The translations under genes were made by a program, and so were the position numbers. Positions 14,157 through 21,928 of a stretch of DNA of 24,593 nt are shown piece after piece. Origin of the DNA: Chitinophagaceae bacterium. GTDB lineage: Bacteria; Bacteroidota; Bacteroidia; Chitinophagales; Chitinophagaceae. The notes beneath the pieces are model-generated. The model was not told where the DNA came from. It saw nothing but the letters and a program-made list of their open reading frames with translations, and searched no databases. The stretch spans positions 1 to 24,593 of the forward strand of contig CANHSD010000009.1 of the NCBI GenBank assembly GCA_947463105.1, written 5' to 3'. The first letter of the stretch is position 1, and each line of letters opens with the position of its first letter.

Positions 14157-17100
14157 ATGAGAAAAATCAGCACGTGCAGGATCCTGTACATGTCTGTACT
14201 CAGTATGCTTACACTGATGACAGCCCAGGTTCAAGCAAAAACAATTTCGCTCTCAGGCCCCAGTTTGCCAGAGAAGTTTAGTAAGCCCCCAGTAGACATT
14301 TCGGGAACAGTAACAGACGCAAAGGGCAATGCCCTGGCAGGTGCAACAGTTACTGTCAAAGGCGCCAAAAACGCCATCGTTACAGACCAAAACGGACGAT
14401 TTACCTTTAAAGGCGTTGCAGACAATGCAGTTTTACAAATCAGTTTCAGTGGTTTTATCACTGAAGAAGTGGCTGCAAAGAATGCCAAAACAATCACCCT
14501 GCGTGAGCAGGTTAACCAGCTGACAGATGTCGTGGTTATTGGTTATGGAACGGCCAAGAAAAAAGACCTTACCGGTGCTGTTGCCCAGGTGAAGGCAACG
14601 CAGCTCGAAAATGAGAACCCCCGTTCTGTGCAAGACATGCTCAGGGGTAATGCACCTGGTCTTGACGTTGGATTCAATGCTGACGCCAAGGGTGGTGGTA
14701 GTCTGCAGGTCAGGGGTCGTGCTTCGCTGACAGCTTCAACTTCACCGTTGATTGTTGTTGACGGCGTAATCTATCCTGGTGACCTCTCTGATATCAATCC
14801 CAACGATATCCAAACCATTGACGTATTGAAAGATGCGAGCTCTGCTGCAGTATTCGGCGCACGCTCTGCCAATGGCGTTATATTGGTTAATACCAAGCGT
14901 GGTAAATCAGGTAAACCAACCATCACCGTTAACTCCAATTATGCGCTCAACAGAATAGCCAGGTGGCCTGGTTTGTTGAAGCCAGAAGAATTTTTTGATT
15001 GGCGCTCTGATGTAATTTGGAGCCAGCGTGGATTTGACTCCACTTCCAGGCCCGGTATCAAGTATTGGGCTGTTGATCCTCGTAAACTGCCTTCTGACTT
15101 TTCTGTCAACCAATGGCTTGCCTTGGGTGGTAACCCTGCTACAGCTGACCCCGTAGCAGTTTGGTTGAACCGTGTGGGTGGAAACCAGGGAACATCTGCC
15201 ATTTCTCAAGAAAGCTATAAAAATAATACACCGATTGATTGGGAATCCCTTATTCTCAACAAGAACGGAAACCAGCAAGACCATACCGTGAGTGTATCCG
15301 GCAGGGCTGGTGCAACGAACTATTACACATCTTACGGATATTATGAAAATGCAGGCATGGCACAGGGTGAGCAATTCAAAACACTGAGGACAAGGATGAA
15401 CCTGGAAACAGAAGTGGCCAAATTCCTCTCCATTGGTTTGAACATGCAATTTGCCAGCAGGAATGAGGGGCAGACGCCCGTAAGTATTGGGGACATGCTT
15501 GGAACCTCTCCTTTTGGAAGCCTGTATCAGGCAGACGGACGGTTGCGTGCCAGTGCCAATGATGATGTGGGTAACAATACCAACCCCCTCATGACTCCTT
15601 ATTATGTTAAAAGGATGTTGAAGTTCAATAACCTTTTCGGTTCAATTTATGCAAAGGGTAAATTGCCTGCAGGGTTTTCCTATCAGGTCAACTTCACTCC
15701 ACGCTTTGAGTGGGTTCAGAACTATGAGCATACTTCCGCACAGCGCCCACTCCTGGAAAGTCGTGGTGGAATTTCAATAAGAAGAGAGGACAGGACCTAC
15801 CAGTGGCAGATTGATAACTTGTTGATGTGGAACAAGAAATTCGGTAAACATTCTATTGACGCAACGGCGCTGGTGAATGCAGAAGAGTTTTTCTTCTTCT
15901 CCAATACCATCAATGCTGAAAACTATTCTCCAAACGATAACCTCGGCTGGAATGGTGTTCAGGCAGCTTCCATCAGAAACATTAGCGCCAACGATCAGTA
16001 CCAGACCGGTGATGCGTTGATGGGAAGGGTTAATTATGGATACGATGACAAATACCTGCTAACGCTTACTGCCCGCCGTGATGGATTTTCTGCCTTCGGA
16101 CAGGGTAATCCCAGGGCATTGTTCCCTTCTGCTGCATTGGGTTGGGTTATAACAGATGAAAAGTTCATGAAGAATTCATTGAATGTGCTTGATTACCTCA
16201 AAGCACGCGTTTCATATGGTGAAAACGGTAACCGTGAAATCGGAAGGTATGCAGCACTTGCGCAGCTTTCTTCAGCCAACTACCTATACACAACTCCTGG
16301 TGGTATCAATGTTCCTGTAGGAGCCGTTGCAACGGTAAACATGCCCAACCCCAACCTCCAGTGGGAAAGACAGGCCTCCGTCAACTTTGGCTTCGATTTC
16401 AGCCTGAAAGGTGGAAAAATTTCAGGTGCTGTTGATTATTATATCCGCAACACAAGTAATTTGCTTGTCAACCGCGCCTTGCCCAACATCACCGGTTTTG
16501 GAAGTGTGATCACCAACTTGGGTAAAGTGGATAACTCCGGTTTTGAGTTCAGTTTGAATACAGAGAACCTGAAACGCAATAATTTTATTTGGAGATCCAG
16601 TTTGGCTGTGTGGAGCAACAGAAATGAGATCGTCAGCTTGTATGGTAAGGTACCCGTTACCGATGCCAGTGGCAATACTGTAATGACTGAGCAGGATGAC
16701 CGTGCCAACGGATGGTTCATTGGCAAGAACATCAACACCATCTGGGATTTCCGTATACTCGGCGTCTGGAAGGTGGAAGAAGCAGCAACCGCCAGGTCCT
16801 ATGGATTTGCTCCTGGGGATTTCAAATTGGATGATGTCAACAAGGATGGCAAGTTTACAGTTGATGACCGTGTTTTCCTCGGACAGACAGCGCCTAAGTT
16901 CAACCTGAACCTGAGAAACGAATTCACGCTTTATAAAAACTTTGATGTTTCATTCCAGTTGTATGGAAGATTTGGACAGCTTTCCCAGTTCAACGAGGCA
17001 GCCAATGTGGATCGTTTCTATGATCGCGCTCAGTTTTACAAAAGGCCTTATTGGACGCCCACCAACCAAATCGATGATTATGCCAGGATGATGTCTTCAT

Positions 17101-17336
17101 TGGGCTCAGGTATCGGTCTGAATGTATGGAGGAGATCATCTTTCATCCGGGTGAACAACGTAAGTTTTGCGTATACCACCCCAAAACGCCTTACCGACAA
17201 GCTAAAGCTTCAGAGTTTGAAAGTGTATTTCAATATTCAGAATGCCCTTACTGTAAGTCCATGGGAGTATTTTGATCCTGAAAACAAAGGATTTACCCCT
17301 TCTTATGGAACATTTGGCATCAACATGACACTTTAA
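14157..17336 (+). CDS. SusC/RagA-family TonB-linked outer-membrane receptor
   Basis: A 1059-residue outer-membrane importer of SusC type. After a signal peptide (ILYMSVLSMLTLMTAQVQA, cut near residue 27) comes a CarboxypepD_reg-like domain (about 46-117, ISGTVTDAKGNALAGATVTVKG...). Then follow the conserved VVVIGYGTAKKKDLTGAV (from residue 125), the plug with the SusC signatures SLQVRGRASLTASTSPLIVVDGV and IDVLKDASSAAVFGARSANGVILV, and a long beta-barrel ending in the aromatic-rich C-terminus FGINMTL. No STN domain precedes the carboxypeptidase-like domain, so direct sigma/anti-sigma signalling through this receptor is unlikely. It forms a pair with SusD, 31 bp downstream. No glycoside hydrolase lies nearby, so the cargo cannot be read from context; sugars, oligosaccharides or peptides are possible. 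Confidence 0.95.
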   Translation: MRKISTCRILYMSVLSMLTLMTAQVQAKTISLSGPSLPEKFSKPPVDISGTVTDAKGNALAGATVTVKGAKNAIVTDQNGRFTFKGVADNAVLQISFSGFITEEVAAKNAKTITLREQVNQLTDVVVIGYGTAKKKDLTGAVAQVKATQLENENPRSVQDMLRGNAPGLDVGFNADAKGGGSLQVRGRASLTASTSPLIVVDGVIYPGDLSDINPNDIQTIDVLKDASSAAVFGARSANGVILVNTKRGKSGKPTITVNSNYALNRIARWPGLLKPEEFFDWRSDVIWSQRGFDSTSRPGIKYWAVDPRKLPSDFSVNQWLALGGNPATADPVAVWLNRVGGNQGTSAISQESYKNNTPIDWESLILNKNGNQQDHTVSVSGRAGATNYYTSYGYYENAGMAQGEQFKTLRTRMNLETEVAKFLSIGLNMQFASRNEGQTPVSIGDMLGTSPFGSLYQADGRLRASANDDVGNNTNPLMTPYYVKRMLKFNNLFGSIYAKGKLPAGFSYQVNFTPRFEWVQNYEHTSAQRPLLESRGGISIRREDRTYQWQIDNLLMWNKKFGKHSIDATALVNAEEFFFFSNTINAENYSPNDNLGWNGVQAASIRNISANDQYQTGDALMGRVNYGYDDKYLLTLTARRDGFSAFGQGNPRALFPSAALGWVITDEKFMKNSLNVLDYLKARVSYGENGNREIGRYAALAQLSSANYLYTTPGGINVPVGAVATVNMPNPNLQWERQASVNFGFDFSLKGGKISGAVDYYIRNTSNLLVNRALPNITGFGSVITNLGKVDNSGFEFSLNTENLKRNNFIWRSSLAVWSNRNEIVSLYGKVPVTDASGNTVMTEQDDRANGWFIGKNINTIWDFRILGVWKVEEAATARSYGFAPGDFKLDDVNKDGKFTVDDRVFLGQTAPKFNLNLRNEFTLYKNFDVSFQLYGRFGQLSQFNEAANVDRFYDRAQFYKRPYWTPTNQIDDYARMMSSLGSGIGLNVWRRSSFIRVNNVSFAYTTPKRLTDKLKLQSLKVYFNIQNALTVSPWEYFDPENKGFTPSYGTFGINMTL

Positions 17337-17367
17337 AAAATTAGCAGAAACATTCAAATCATTTGAT

Positions 17368-19206
17368 ATGAAGCAGAAATTAAACCGATTAACAAAATAC
17401 CTGGCCTCACTGGTCGTGGTATTGCTCATGACCCAGTCCTGTAACAAGGATTGGCTCACCCCAAAACCACTTTCTTTTTTCTCCCCTGAAAATACCCTAA
17501 TAGACGAAAAGGGTTTTAATGCCGGTCTTGCAGCTATTGCGCGTCAGGTAAGGGATGAATTTTATGGAGACGGACACCCTATCATCACAGAAAATCTATT
17601 TTCAGAAGTTGCGGTGGAAGGAACAACAGATAAGTTCGGCCCGGCCGTAAACCTCAATGTTTTGATTACACCCGATGCAAACCTGAACAGTTCCGACTTT
17701 AACAGGATCGGATGGTATTGGGAGCGTTGGTATATCGTAATCAGGCTCGCGAATACCATCACTACCCGTATTGTTGATGTAAAGGGTATTACTGACGCTG
17801 CCAAGAATATAATCATTGGTAAAGCAAACTTCTACAGGTCCTATGCTTATTACAGACTGGTTAATCAGTTCGGTGATGTGCCTGCTACATTCAAAGAGCT
17901 GACGGAAGCCAAACTCGACTTCAAGTCTGTTAAACGTGATGTGATTCTTCAGCGTTTGAAAACAGACCTGGAATTTGCAGCGCAGCACGTGCCATGGGTG
18001 AGCAACAAGGGAGATATCAACAGGGCTGCGGTATTCCATCTTCTTGCCAAAGTTCAGTTGTCATTGGCTGATTTTGATGGCGCAATCGCTTCCACAAGCC
18101 AGGTAATCAACAACGGTACATACAGGTTGATGACCAACCGATTTGGTGTAGACGCCGCTAACCCAAACAGGAATGTGATTTGGGACCTGCACAGGCGCAA
18201 CAACAAGTTCGCTGCAGCCAATACGGAAGTATTGTTTTCCGTGATCGACCGCTTTGGTGATCCTTCTGCAACTGCAAGTGGTACTACCTCCATGCGCCAG
18301 GCGCTTCCCTTCTTCTCTTCTGCAGCAATCATCACTCCTGATGGATTATCAGGCATGCTGGCTGTAAAAGCAGAATTTGATCACATGACCAACTATGGTC
18401 GTGGAATTGGCCGAAACAGGGCTACTCCTTACTCTACAAGGTATATTTGGGATGATCCAAGGGATTTGAGGCGTGATACGGTTTCTGGAAACTGGATGGA
18501 CATGGAAAACCTGACCTACAACAACGAAGGAACTTTGAAGGGTAAGTCACCTTTTTATGGCCAAAGACTGCGTTTGTTCGGTCCAGGCGGCACCCTGTTG
18601 GTGAGTGGTGGCGATACCATCAGAACCTGGTTCTCCTGGCCTCATTACAAACTCTATATTGAAGATGAAATCAGGTATCCTTTTCAGGGAGGAAACTCAG
18701 ATTGGTATATTTTCCGTTTGGCAGAAACCTACCTGCTCAGGGCTGAAGCCTATTGGTGGAAAAACGATGCAGCCAACGCTGCAGCTGATGTGAATGCAGT
18801 AAGAACAAGAGCAAGATGTGCTCCCTATACAGCTGCAAGGGTTGACATCGGAACCATTTTGGATGAGCGCGCCCGTGAATTATATTATGAAGAGCCACGT
18901 AAGACTGAGCTGACCCGGATAGCATTTACTTTCGCCAGAACAGGCAGGTCTTACAACGGAAAGACCTACAGCCTTAACAATTTTTCACAGGCGAATTTCT
19001 TTTTTGACCGCGTAATGGCGAAAAATGATTTCTATGGTAGGAATATCAAAAATATACGTGGTGATGCCTATACCATGAGCCCCTATCATGTGTTATGGCC
19101 TGTGCCAAGGCCGGCAATTTTGGCAAACAGCTTGGCTGTTTTGAACCAGAACGTTGGTTATTCAGGCGCTGAAAAAAACATAGCCCCATTGGATAAAATT
19201 GATTAA
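17368..19206 (+). CDS. SusD/RagB-family nutrient-binding outer-membrane lipoprotein
   Basis: A 612-residue lipoprotein partner of the SusC receptor, forming the lid that captures the ligand at the cell surface. The N-terminus is a lipoprotein signal with lipobox LMTQSC; the acylated cysteine is C25, followed by NKDW, which resembles the short charged surface-export signal of Bacteroidota. The first part carries the SusD tetratricopeptide-like helices (RIGWYWERWYIVIRLANTITTRI, then IIGKANFYRSYAYYRLVNQFGDVP). The C-terminal RagB part has FRLAETYLLRAEAYWWKNDAANAAADVNAVRTRA, then DERARELYYEEPRKTELTR and a final WPVPRPAILANSLAVLNQNVGY. It is slightly longer than typical SusD proteins (about 500-600). 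It is translated from the same message as susC and followed by a strong terminator. Confidence 0.95.
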   Translation: MKQKLNRLTKYLASLVVVLLMTQSCNKDWLTPKPLSFFSPENTLIDEKGFNAGLAAIARQVRDEFYGDGHPIITENLFSEVAVEGTTDKFGPAVNLNVLITPDANLNSSDFNRIGWYWERWYIVIRLANTITTRIVDVKGITDAAKNIIIGKANFYRSYAYYRLVNQFGDVPATFKELTEAKLDFKSVKRDVILQRLKTDLEFAAQHVPWVSNKGDINRAAVFHLLAKVQLSLADFDGAIASTSQVINNGTYRLMTNRFGVDAANPNRNVIWDLHRRNNKFAAANTEVLFSVIDRFGDPSATASGTTSMRQALPFFSSAAIITPDGLSGMLAVKAEFDHMTNYGRGIGRNRATPYSTRYIWDDPRDLRRDTVSGNWMDMENLTYNNEGTLKGKSPFYGQRLRLFGPGGTLLVSGGDTIRTWFSWPHYKLYIEDEIRYPFQGGNSDWYIFRLAETYLLRAEAYWWKNDAANAAADVNAVRTRARCAPYTAARVDIGTILDERARELYYEEPRKTELTRIAFTFARTGRSYNGKTYSLNNFSQANFFFDRVMAKNDFYGRNIKNIRGDAYTMSPYHVLWPVPRPAILANSLAVLNQNVGYSGAEKNIAPLDKID

Positions 19207-19235
19207 CAAGCTTAGTTTTTTCTCATAAGCAATAC

Positions 19236-19267
19236 GCCCTGCTCCTTTTGGAGCGGGGCCTTTTTTT
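19236..19267 (+). terminator. Intrinsic terminator after susCD
   Basis: A 10-bp GC-rich stem, GCCCTGCTCC (19236-19245) with GGAGCGGGGC (19250-19259), including one G-T pair, closes a TTTT loop and is followed by C and seven T (19261-19267). It sits 30 bp after the susD stop and separates susCD from the quinoprotein gene. Confidence 0.9.
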
Positions 19268-19274
19268 GCCTTCA

Positions 19275-19304
19275 TTGATGACAATATATTTCAGGATATT
19301 TTTG
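19275..19304 (+). promoter_or_regulatory. Putative Bacteroidota promoter (TTG - 19 bp - TATTTTTG) for the quinoprotein gene
   Basis: TTG at 19275-19277 and TATTTTTG at 19297-19304 are 19 bp apart, matching the Bacteroidota primary-sigma consensus (-33 TTG, -7 TAnnTTTG). It starts 8 bp after the susCD terminator run and would give a leader of about 65 nt to ATG 19376. So the dehydrogenase seems to have its own promoter rather than reading on from susCD. Confidence 0.5.
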
Positions 19305-19375
19305 GTTTCAAATCTATGGGATGAAGAAACTTCTCGGTAAAAAATTGTTAAATTGCCTCTTATATACTCCAACAC

Positions 19376-20803
19376 ATGAACAGATTGAAAAAATTATCGA
19401 TGCTGCTGGTTGCCATGGTACTGTCTTTGGCCTTCCTGCAGTTCAAAAAAATTGAGAAGGTTCAACCCCTGTCGGCTGATCCTGAGAAAATCTACACCGA
19501 GAAATGCGCTTCTTGCCATGGTGAAAAAGTAGATGCTTTTGTTGACAGGAAATGGAAATATGGAAACAAAAAAGCAGACCTGATCAAGAGCATTACCAAT
19601 GGCTATGCTGATTTTGGCATGCCCACCTGGAATGAGGTGATTCCTGCAAAAGATATTGAGGCCCTTGCTGATCTTATCGTAGAAAGCCTGAAAACAGTTG
19701 AGCAATACAGCTTTACTAAGGATAAGAAAAAAATTGAAGGCCCTGCCATTTTCAAATCTGAAGGCATGACCGTGCTTTTGGATACAGTCGTATCTGGCCT
19801 GAATAGCGCATGGGGCTTGGCGCAATTGCCCGATTTGAATTTTTTGGTGACAGATAAAAGTGGAACCCTCTACCATGTTGACAACAAGAAAAACAAGACT
19901 GCCATCAAGGGTACTCCTGAAGTATTGGTTGAAGGACAGGGTGGTATGCTTGACGTGGCCATTCACCCGAAATACGCAGAGAATGGATGGGTGTATATTT
20001 CCTACTCAAAGCCCAAAACGGTTGATGGGAAGAAACTGGGAACCACTGCCGTGGTCAGGGGTAAAATAAAAGATGGTGCTTTTGTTGATCAACAAGAAGT
20101 ATTTGAAGGATATCCCTATACCACCACTAGGCAACACTATGGCTCAAGGCTGGTTTTTGACAAGAAGGGATTCCTCTTTATTTCCATGGGTGAGCGTGGC
20201 CAGGAAAAATTGTACCCGCAGGATATCACCACTGCACCGGGAAAGATCCACAGGATCAAGGATGATGGATCCATCCCTGCGGACAATCCTTTTGTTGGCA
20301 AAGAGAAAGCCATTGCTTCCATCTATACCTATGGCAACAGGAATCCTCAGGGAATGGCCATGGATCCTGTTACTGGCCTGATCTGGGAAAATGAGCATGG
20401 TCCTCGTGGCGGCGATGAGCTGAACATCATCAAGGCTGGAACCAACTATGGCTGGCCTGTCATTTCTTATGGCATCAACTATGATGGCAAGCCCATCACG
20501 CCGATCAGTAAAAAAGAAGGGATGCAGCAGCCTGTTACTTACTGGATTCCATCCATCGCACCGAGTGGATTGGCTTTCGTGACCGGAGACAAATATCCTG
20601 CCTGGAAAGGAAGCCTGATGGTAGGTTCATTGCGTTTCGCTTACCTGAACCGTTGCATCATCAAAGACAACAAGGTGGTGGGAGAAGAAAAATTATTGCT
20701 GAACATAGGTCGCCTGCGCAACATTGAAATGGGAAGGGACGGATACCTTTACGTAAGTGTTGAGAACCCTGGAAACGTGTTCCGCCTGATGCCGGTAAAG
20801 TAA
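19376..20803 (+). CDS. Exported cytochrome c / PQQ-dependent sugar dehydrogenase fusion
   Basis: A 475-residue exported or membrane-anchored quinoprotein. Residues about 5-24 are hydrophobic (LSMLLVAMVLSLAFLQF), acting as signal peptide or anchor. Residues about 35-105 form a small cytochrome c domain, with haem motif CASCH (C44, C47, H48) and a probable axial methionine M82 in GMPTW. From about residue 130 a six-bladed glucose/sorbosone dehydrogenase (YliI/GDH-B) propeller follows: LNSAWGLAQLPDLNFLVTDKSG, GGMLDVAIHPKYAENGWVYISYS, the likely catalytic H254 in TRQHYGSRLVF, YGNRNPQGMAMDP and ENEHGPRGGDELNII. The likely reaction is oxidation of an aldose to its lactone in the periplasm, with electrons passed through the attached haem to the respiratory chain. 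PQQ must be made elsewhere or imported; no pqq genes are visible. Confidence 0.9.
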   Translation: MNRLKKLSMLLVAMVLSLAFLQFKKIEKVQPLSADPEKIYTEKCASCHGEKVDAFVDRKWKYGNKKADLIKSITNGYADFGMPTWNEVIPAKDIEALADLIVESLKTVEQYSFTKDKKKIEGPAIFKSEGMTVLLDTVVSGLNSAWGLAQLPDLNFLVTDKSGTLYHVDNKKNKTAIKGTPEVLVEGQGGMLDVAIHPKYAENGWVYISYSKPKTVDGKKLGTTAVVRGKIKDGAFVDQQEVFEGYPYTTTRQHYGSRLVFDKKGFLFISMGERGQEKLYPQDITTAPGKIHRIKDDGSIPADNPFVGKEKAIASIYTYGNRNPQGMAMDPVTGLIWENEHGPRGGDELNIIKAGTNYGWPVISYGINYDGKPITPISKKEGMQQPVTYWIPSIAPSGLAFVTGDKYPAWKGSLMVGSLRFAYLNRCIIKDNKVVGEEKLLLNIGRLRNIEMGRDGYLYVSVENPGNVFRLMPVK

Positions 20804-20829
20804 ATTAATTGATCAGTTTTGATTGAATA

Positions 20830-20859
20830 AAAGGGGGTTCTCAGCTGAGAATCCCCTTT
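20830..20859. terminator. Bidirectional palindromic terminator between convergent genes
   Basis: Bases 20830-20844 (AAAGGGGGTTCTCAG) pair with 20845-20859 (CTGAGAATCCCCTTT) over 15 positions with a single G-T pair. A short T run lies on each side of the hairpin when read on the respective strand. It serves the plus-strand dehydrogenase (stop at 20803) and the minus-strand isomerase. The isomerase stop codon (20841-20843) lies inside the hairpin near its tip. Confidence 0.75.
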
Positions 20860-21758
20860 GCATATTCAACACATTTGGCCACTTCCTTCACGGCGTCAGA
20901 ACCGGCTGGAATGGCATATTCTACCTCGATGGATGCAGGAAACTTGTATTGTTTGTTTTTCATCAACAAGAGCACGTCTTTGATGGGCGTATCGCCTTGT
21001 CCCCAGGGCATGTTCGCGGCTCCATTGTCTTTGCTGGCCCTGTCTTTCATGTGCATGCTGGTGATCCTGTCGTGCTTTGCTTCAATGAAGGACAACAAGG
21101 ATTCCTTCGTATTCTTTCCGCCTGCGGCGATATAATGTCCGAAATCAAGGTTGATGGAATTGTAAGGAGACTGTGCCAGGGCTTCATCCCACGCTGTATC
21201 ATTTCCTTGCGTATGGTTATGGTACCCAATATAGACCTTGTGCTTGGCGGCAAGGTCACCGAGGCGTTTGGAATGTTCAGGTTTGGTAAGTTCCAATGTA
21301 ACGGATTTTGCACCCAAAGCCTTGGCGGCTTTCAGTGCATATTCGATTTCTCCATCAGAGTTGTTCATGCCCAGGGCATCAGGCTTGAACGCATAAATGC
21401 TGACCCCGGCTTTTTTGAACATTTTTCTCAGTTCAACAAACTTGTCCATTGAAACGGATTCGCGCCATTCCCTCATTTTTTCGCTGCGCAGTTTTCTGTC
21501 ACTGATATTGGTTGGACAGCCGGCAAATGCTTCCGCTGCATCCCCCATTAATTCAATGGCACTGACCCCGCTCTGCAGGCAATATTGCAGGATTTGTTCA
21601 GCACTGCCGGGCATGCTTCTGAATGAATACGTAATCACACCCACTTGCACGCCGCCAAATTTTGAATTAGGCTGTGAAGCGAGGGCGAGAATGTCATTTG
21701 AAAAAAAGGCACCTGCACTGAAAATGGCAGAAGATTGGAGGAAGGAGCGACGGTTCAT
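20841..21758 (-). CDS. Tat-exported TIM-barrel sugar (phosphate) isomerase/epimerase family protein
   Basis: A 305-residue protein of the xylose-isomerase-like TIM-barrel (AP-endonuclease-2) superfamily. The N-terminus MNRRSFLQSSAIFSAGAFFSND carries a twin-arginine motif (NRRSFLQ) and a hydrophobic stretch, so it is probably exported folded, with its metal. Barrel strands with the usual metal and substrate residues are visible: VSAIELMGDA, LGAKSVTLELTKPE, KVYIGYHNHT, INLDFGHYIAA, ITSMHMKDRA and FPASIEVEY. Such proteins are annotated as sugar phosphate isomerase/epimerase, but exported members act on free or oxidised sugars; the substrate here is unknown. The start at 21758 is followed at once by the RR motif. 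It converges on the quinoprotein gene and shares its terminator, and its leader is one half of the mirrored element upstream. Confidence 0.87.
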   Translation of the reverse strand: MNRRSFLQSSAIFSAGAFFSNDILALASQPNSKFGGVQVGVITYSFRSMPGSAEQILQYCLQSGVSAIELMGDAAEAFAGCPTNISDRKLRSEKMREWRESVSMDKFVELRKMFKKAGVSIYAFKPDALGMNNSDGEIEYALKAAKALGAKSVTLELTKPEHSKRLGDLAAKHKVYIGYHNHTQGNDTAWDEALAQSPYNSINLDFGHYIAAGGKNTKESLLSFIEAKHDRITSMHMKDRASKDNGAANMPWGQGDTPIKDVLLLMKNKQYKFPASIEVEYAIPAGSDAVKEVAKCVEYAKGILS

Positions 21759-21792
21759 GTGGTTGAAGTAAGGTTTAGAGAGGTTGAATTTA

Positions 21793-21807
21793 CCAGCCGA
21801 AGGCTGG
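21793..21807. repeat. Hairpin repeat copy 1 (CCAGCC-GAA-GGCTGG)
   Basis: A perfect 6-bp GC-rich stem with a 3-nt loop, identical to the copy at 21880-21894. It lies 34 bp upstream of the isomerase ATG and would be in that gene's leader RNA with a UUC loop. No T-tract follows on either strand, so it is not a terminator. Confidence 0.8.
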
Positions 21808-21860
21808 GGGGTTGAAGAATCGTTTAGCTTACAATTTAAGGATTTTTGAGAAGCTATATC

Positions 21861-21868
21861 TAAATTTG
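21861..21868 (+). promoter_or_regulatory. Putative -7 box (TAAATTTG) for tcdA inside the mirrored element
   Basis: TAAATTTG is a perfect match to TAnnTTTG. It would start transcription about 7 nt downstream, near 21875, so that the hairpin at 21880-21894 would lie almost at the 5' end of the tcdA message, with a leader of about 55 nt. No TTG is seen at the expected -33 distance, which lowers confidence. Confidence 0.4.
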
Positions 21869-21879
21869 CCTCAACTTCT

Positions 21880-21894
21880 CCAGCCGAAGGCTGG
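21880..21894. repeat. Hairpin repeat copy 2 (CCAGCC-GAA-GGCTGG)
   Basis: Exact second copy of the 15-nt hairpin at 21793-21807, in the same orientation with respect to its GAA loop although the flanking 15-mers are inverted. It is 34 bp upstream of the tcdA ATG (21929), the same distance as copy 1 from the isomerase ATG, and would sit in the tcdA leader RNA. Confidence 0.8.
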
Positions 21895-21928
21895 CAAGAT
21901 CAACCTTACTTCAACCCCTTCAACGCTT

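Larger units (their letters stand above)
21761..21916. repeat. Mirrored leader element with 15-bp perfect terminal inverted repeats
   Basis: The 15-mer GGTTGAAGTAAGGTT at 21761-21775 recurs as its exact reverse complement, AACCTTACTTCAACC, at 21902-21916. Inside, each half holds one copy of a 15-nt hairpin. Nearer the centre TTTAGCTT (21823-21830) faces AAGC...CTAAA (21851-21864), with a 6-nt insertion. The element fills the gap between the divergent isomerase and tcdA genes: the left end is 2 bp from the isomerase ATG, the right end 12 bp from the tcdA ATG. Read in each gene's direction, both starts are thus preceded by the order hairpin, then AACCTTACTTCAACC, then ATG. It may be a MITE/REP-type insertion or a duplicated regulatory leader. 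Confidence 0.75.

Noticed and set aside
20823..21452. Plus-strand 209-codon frame opposite the isomerase gene
   Set aside because: It is antisense to a well-supported TIM-barrel gene with a Tat signal and has no recognisable domain.
21812..21928. Upstream extension of tcdA to an ATG at 21812
   Set aside because: It would be coded by the hairpin and inverted-repeat element and lies upstream of the normal TcdA start MDISWLSRTE.
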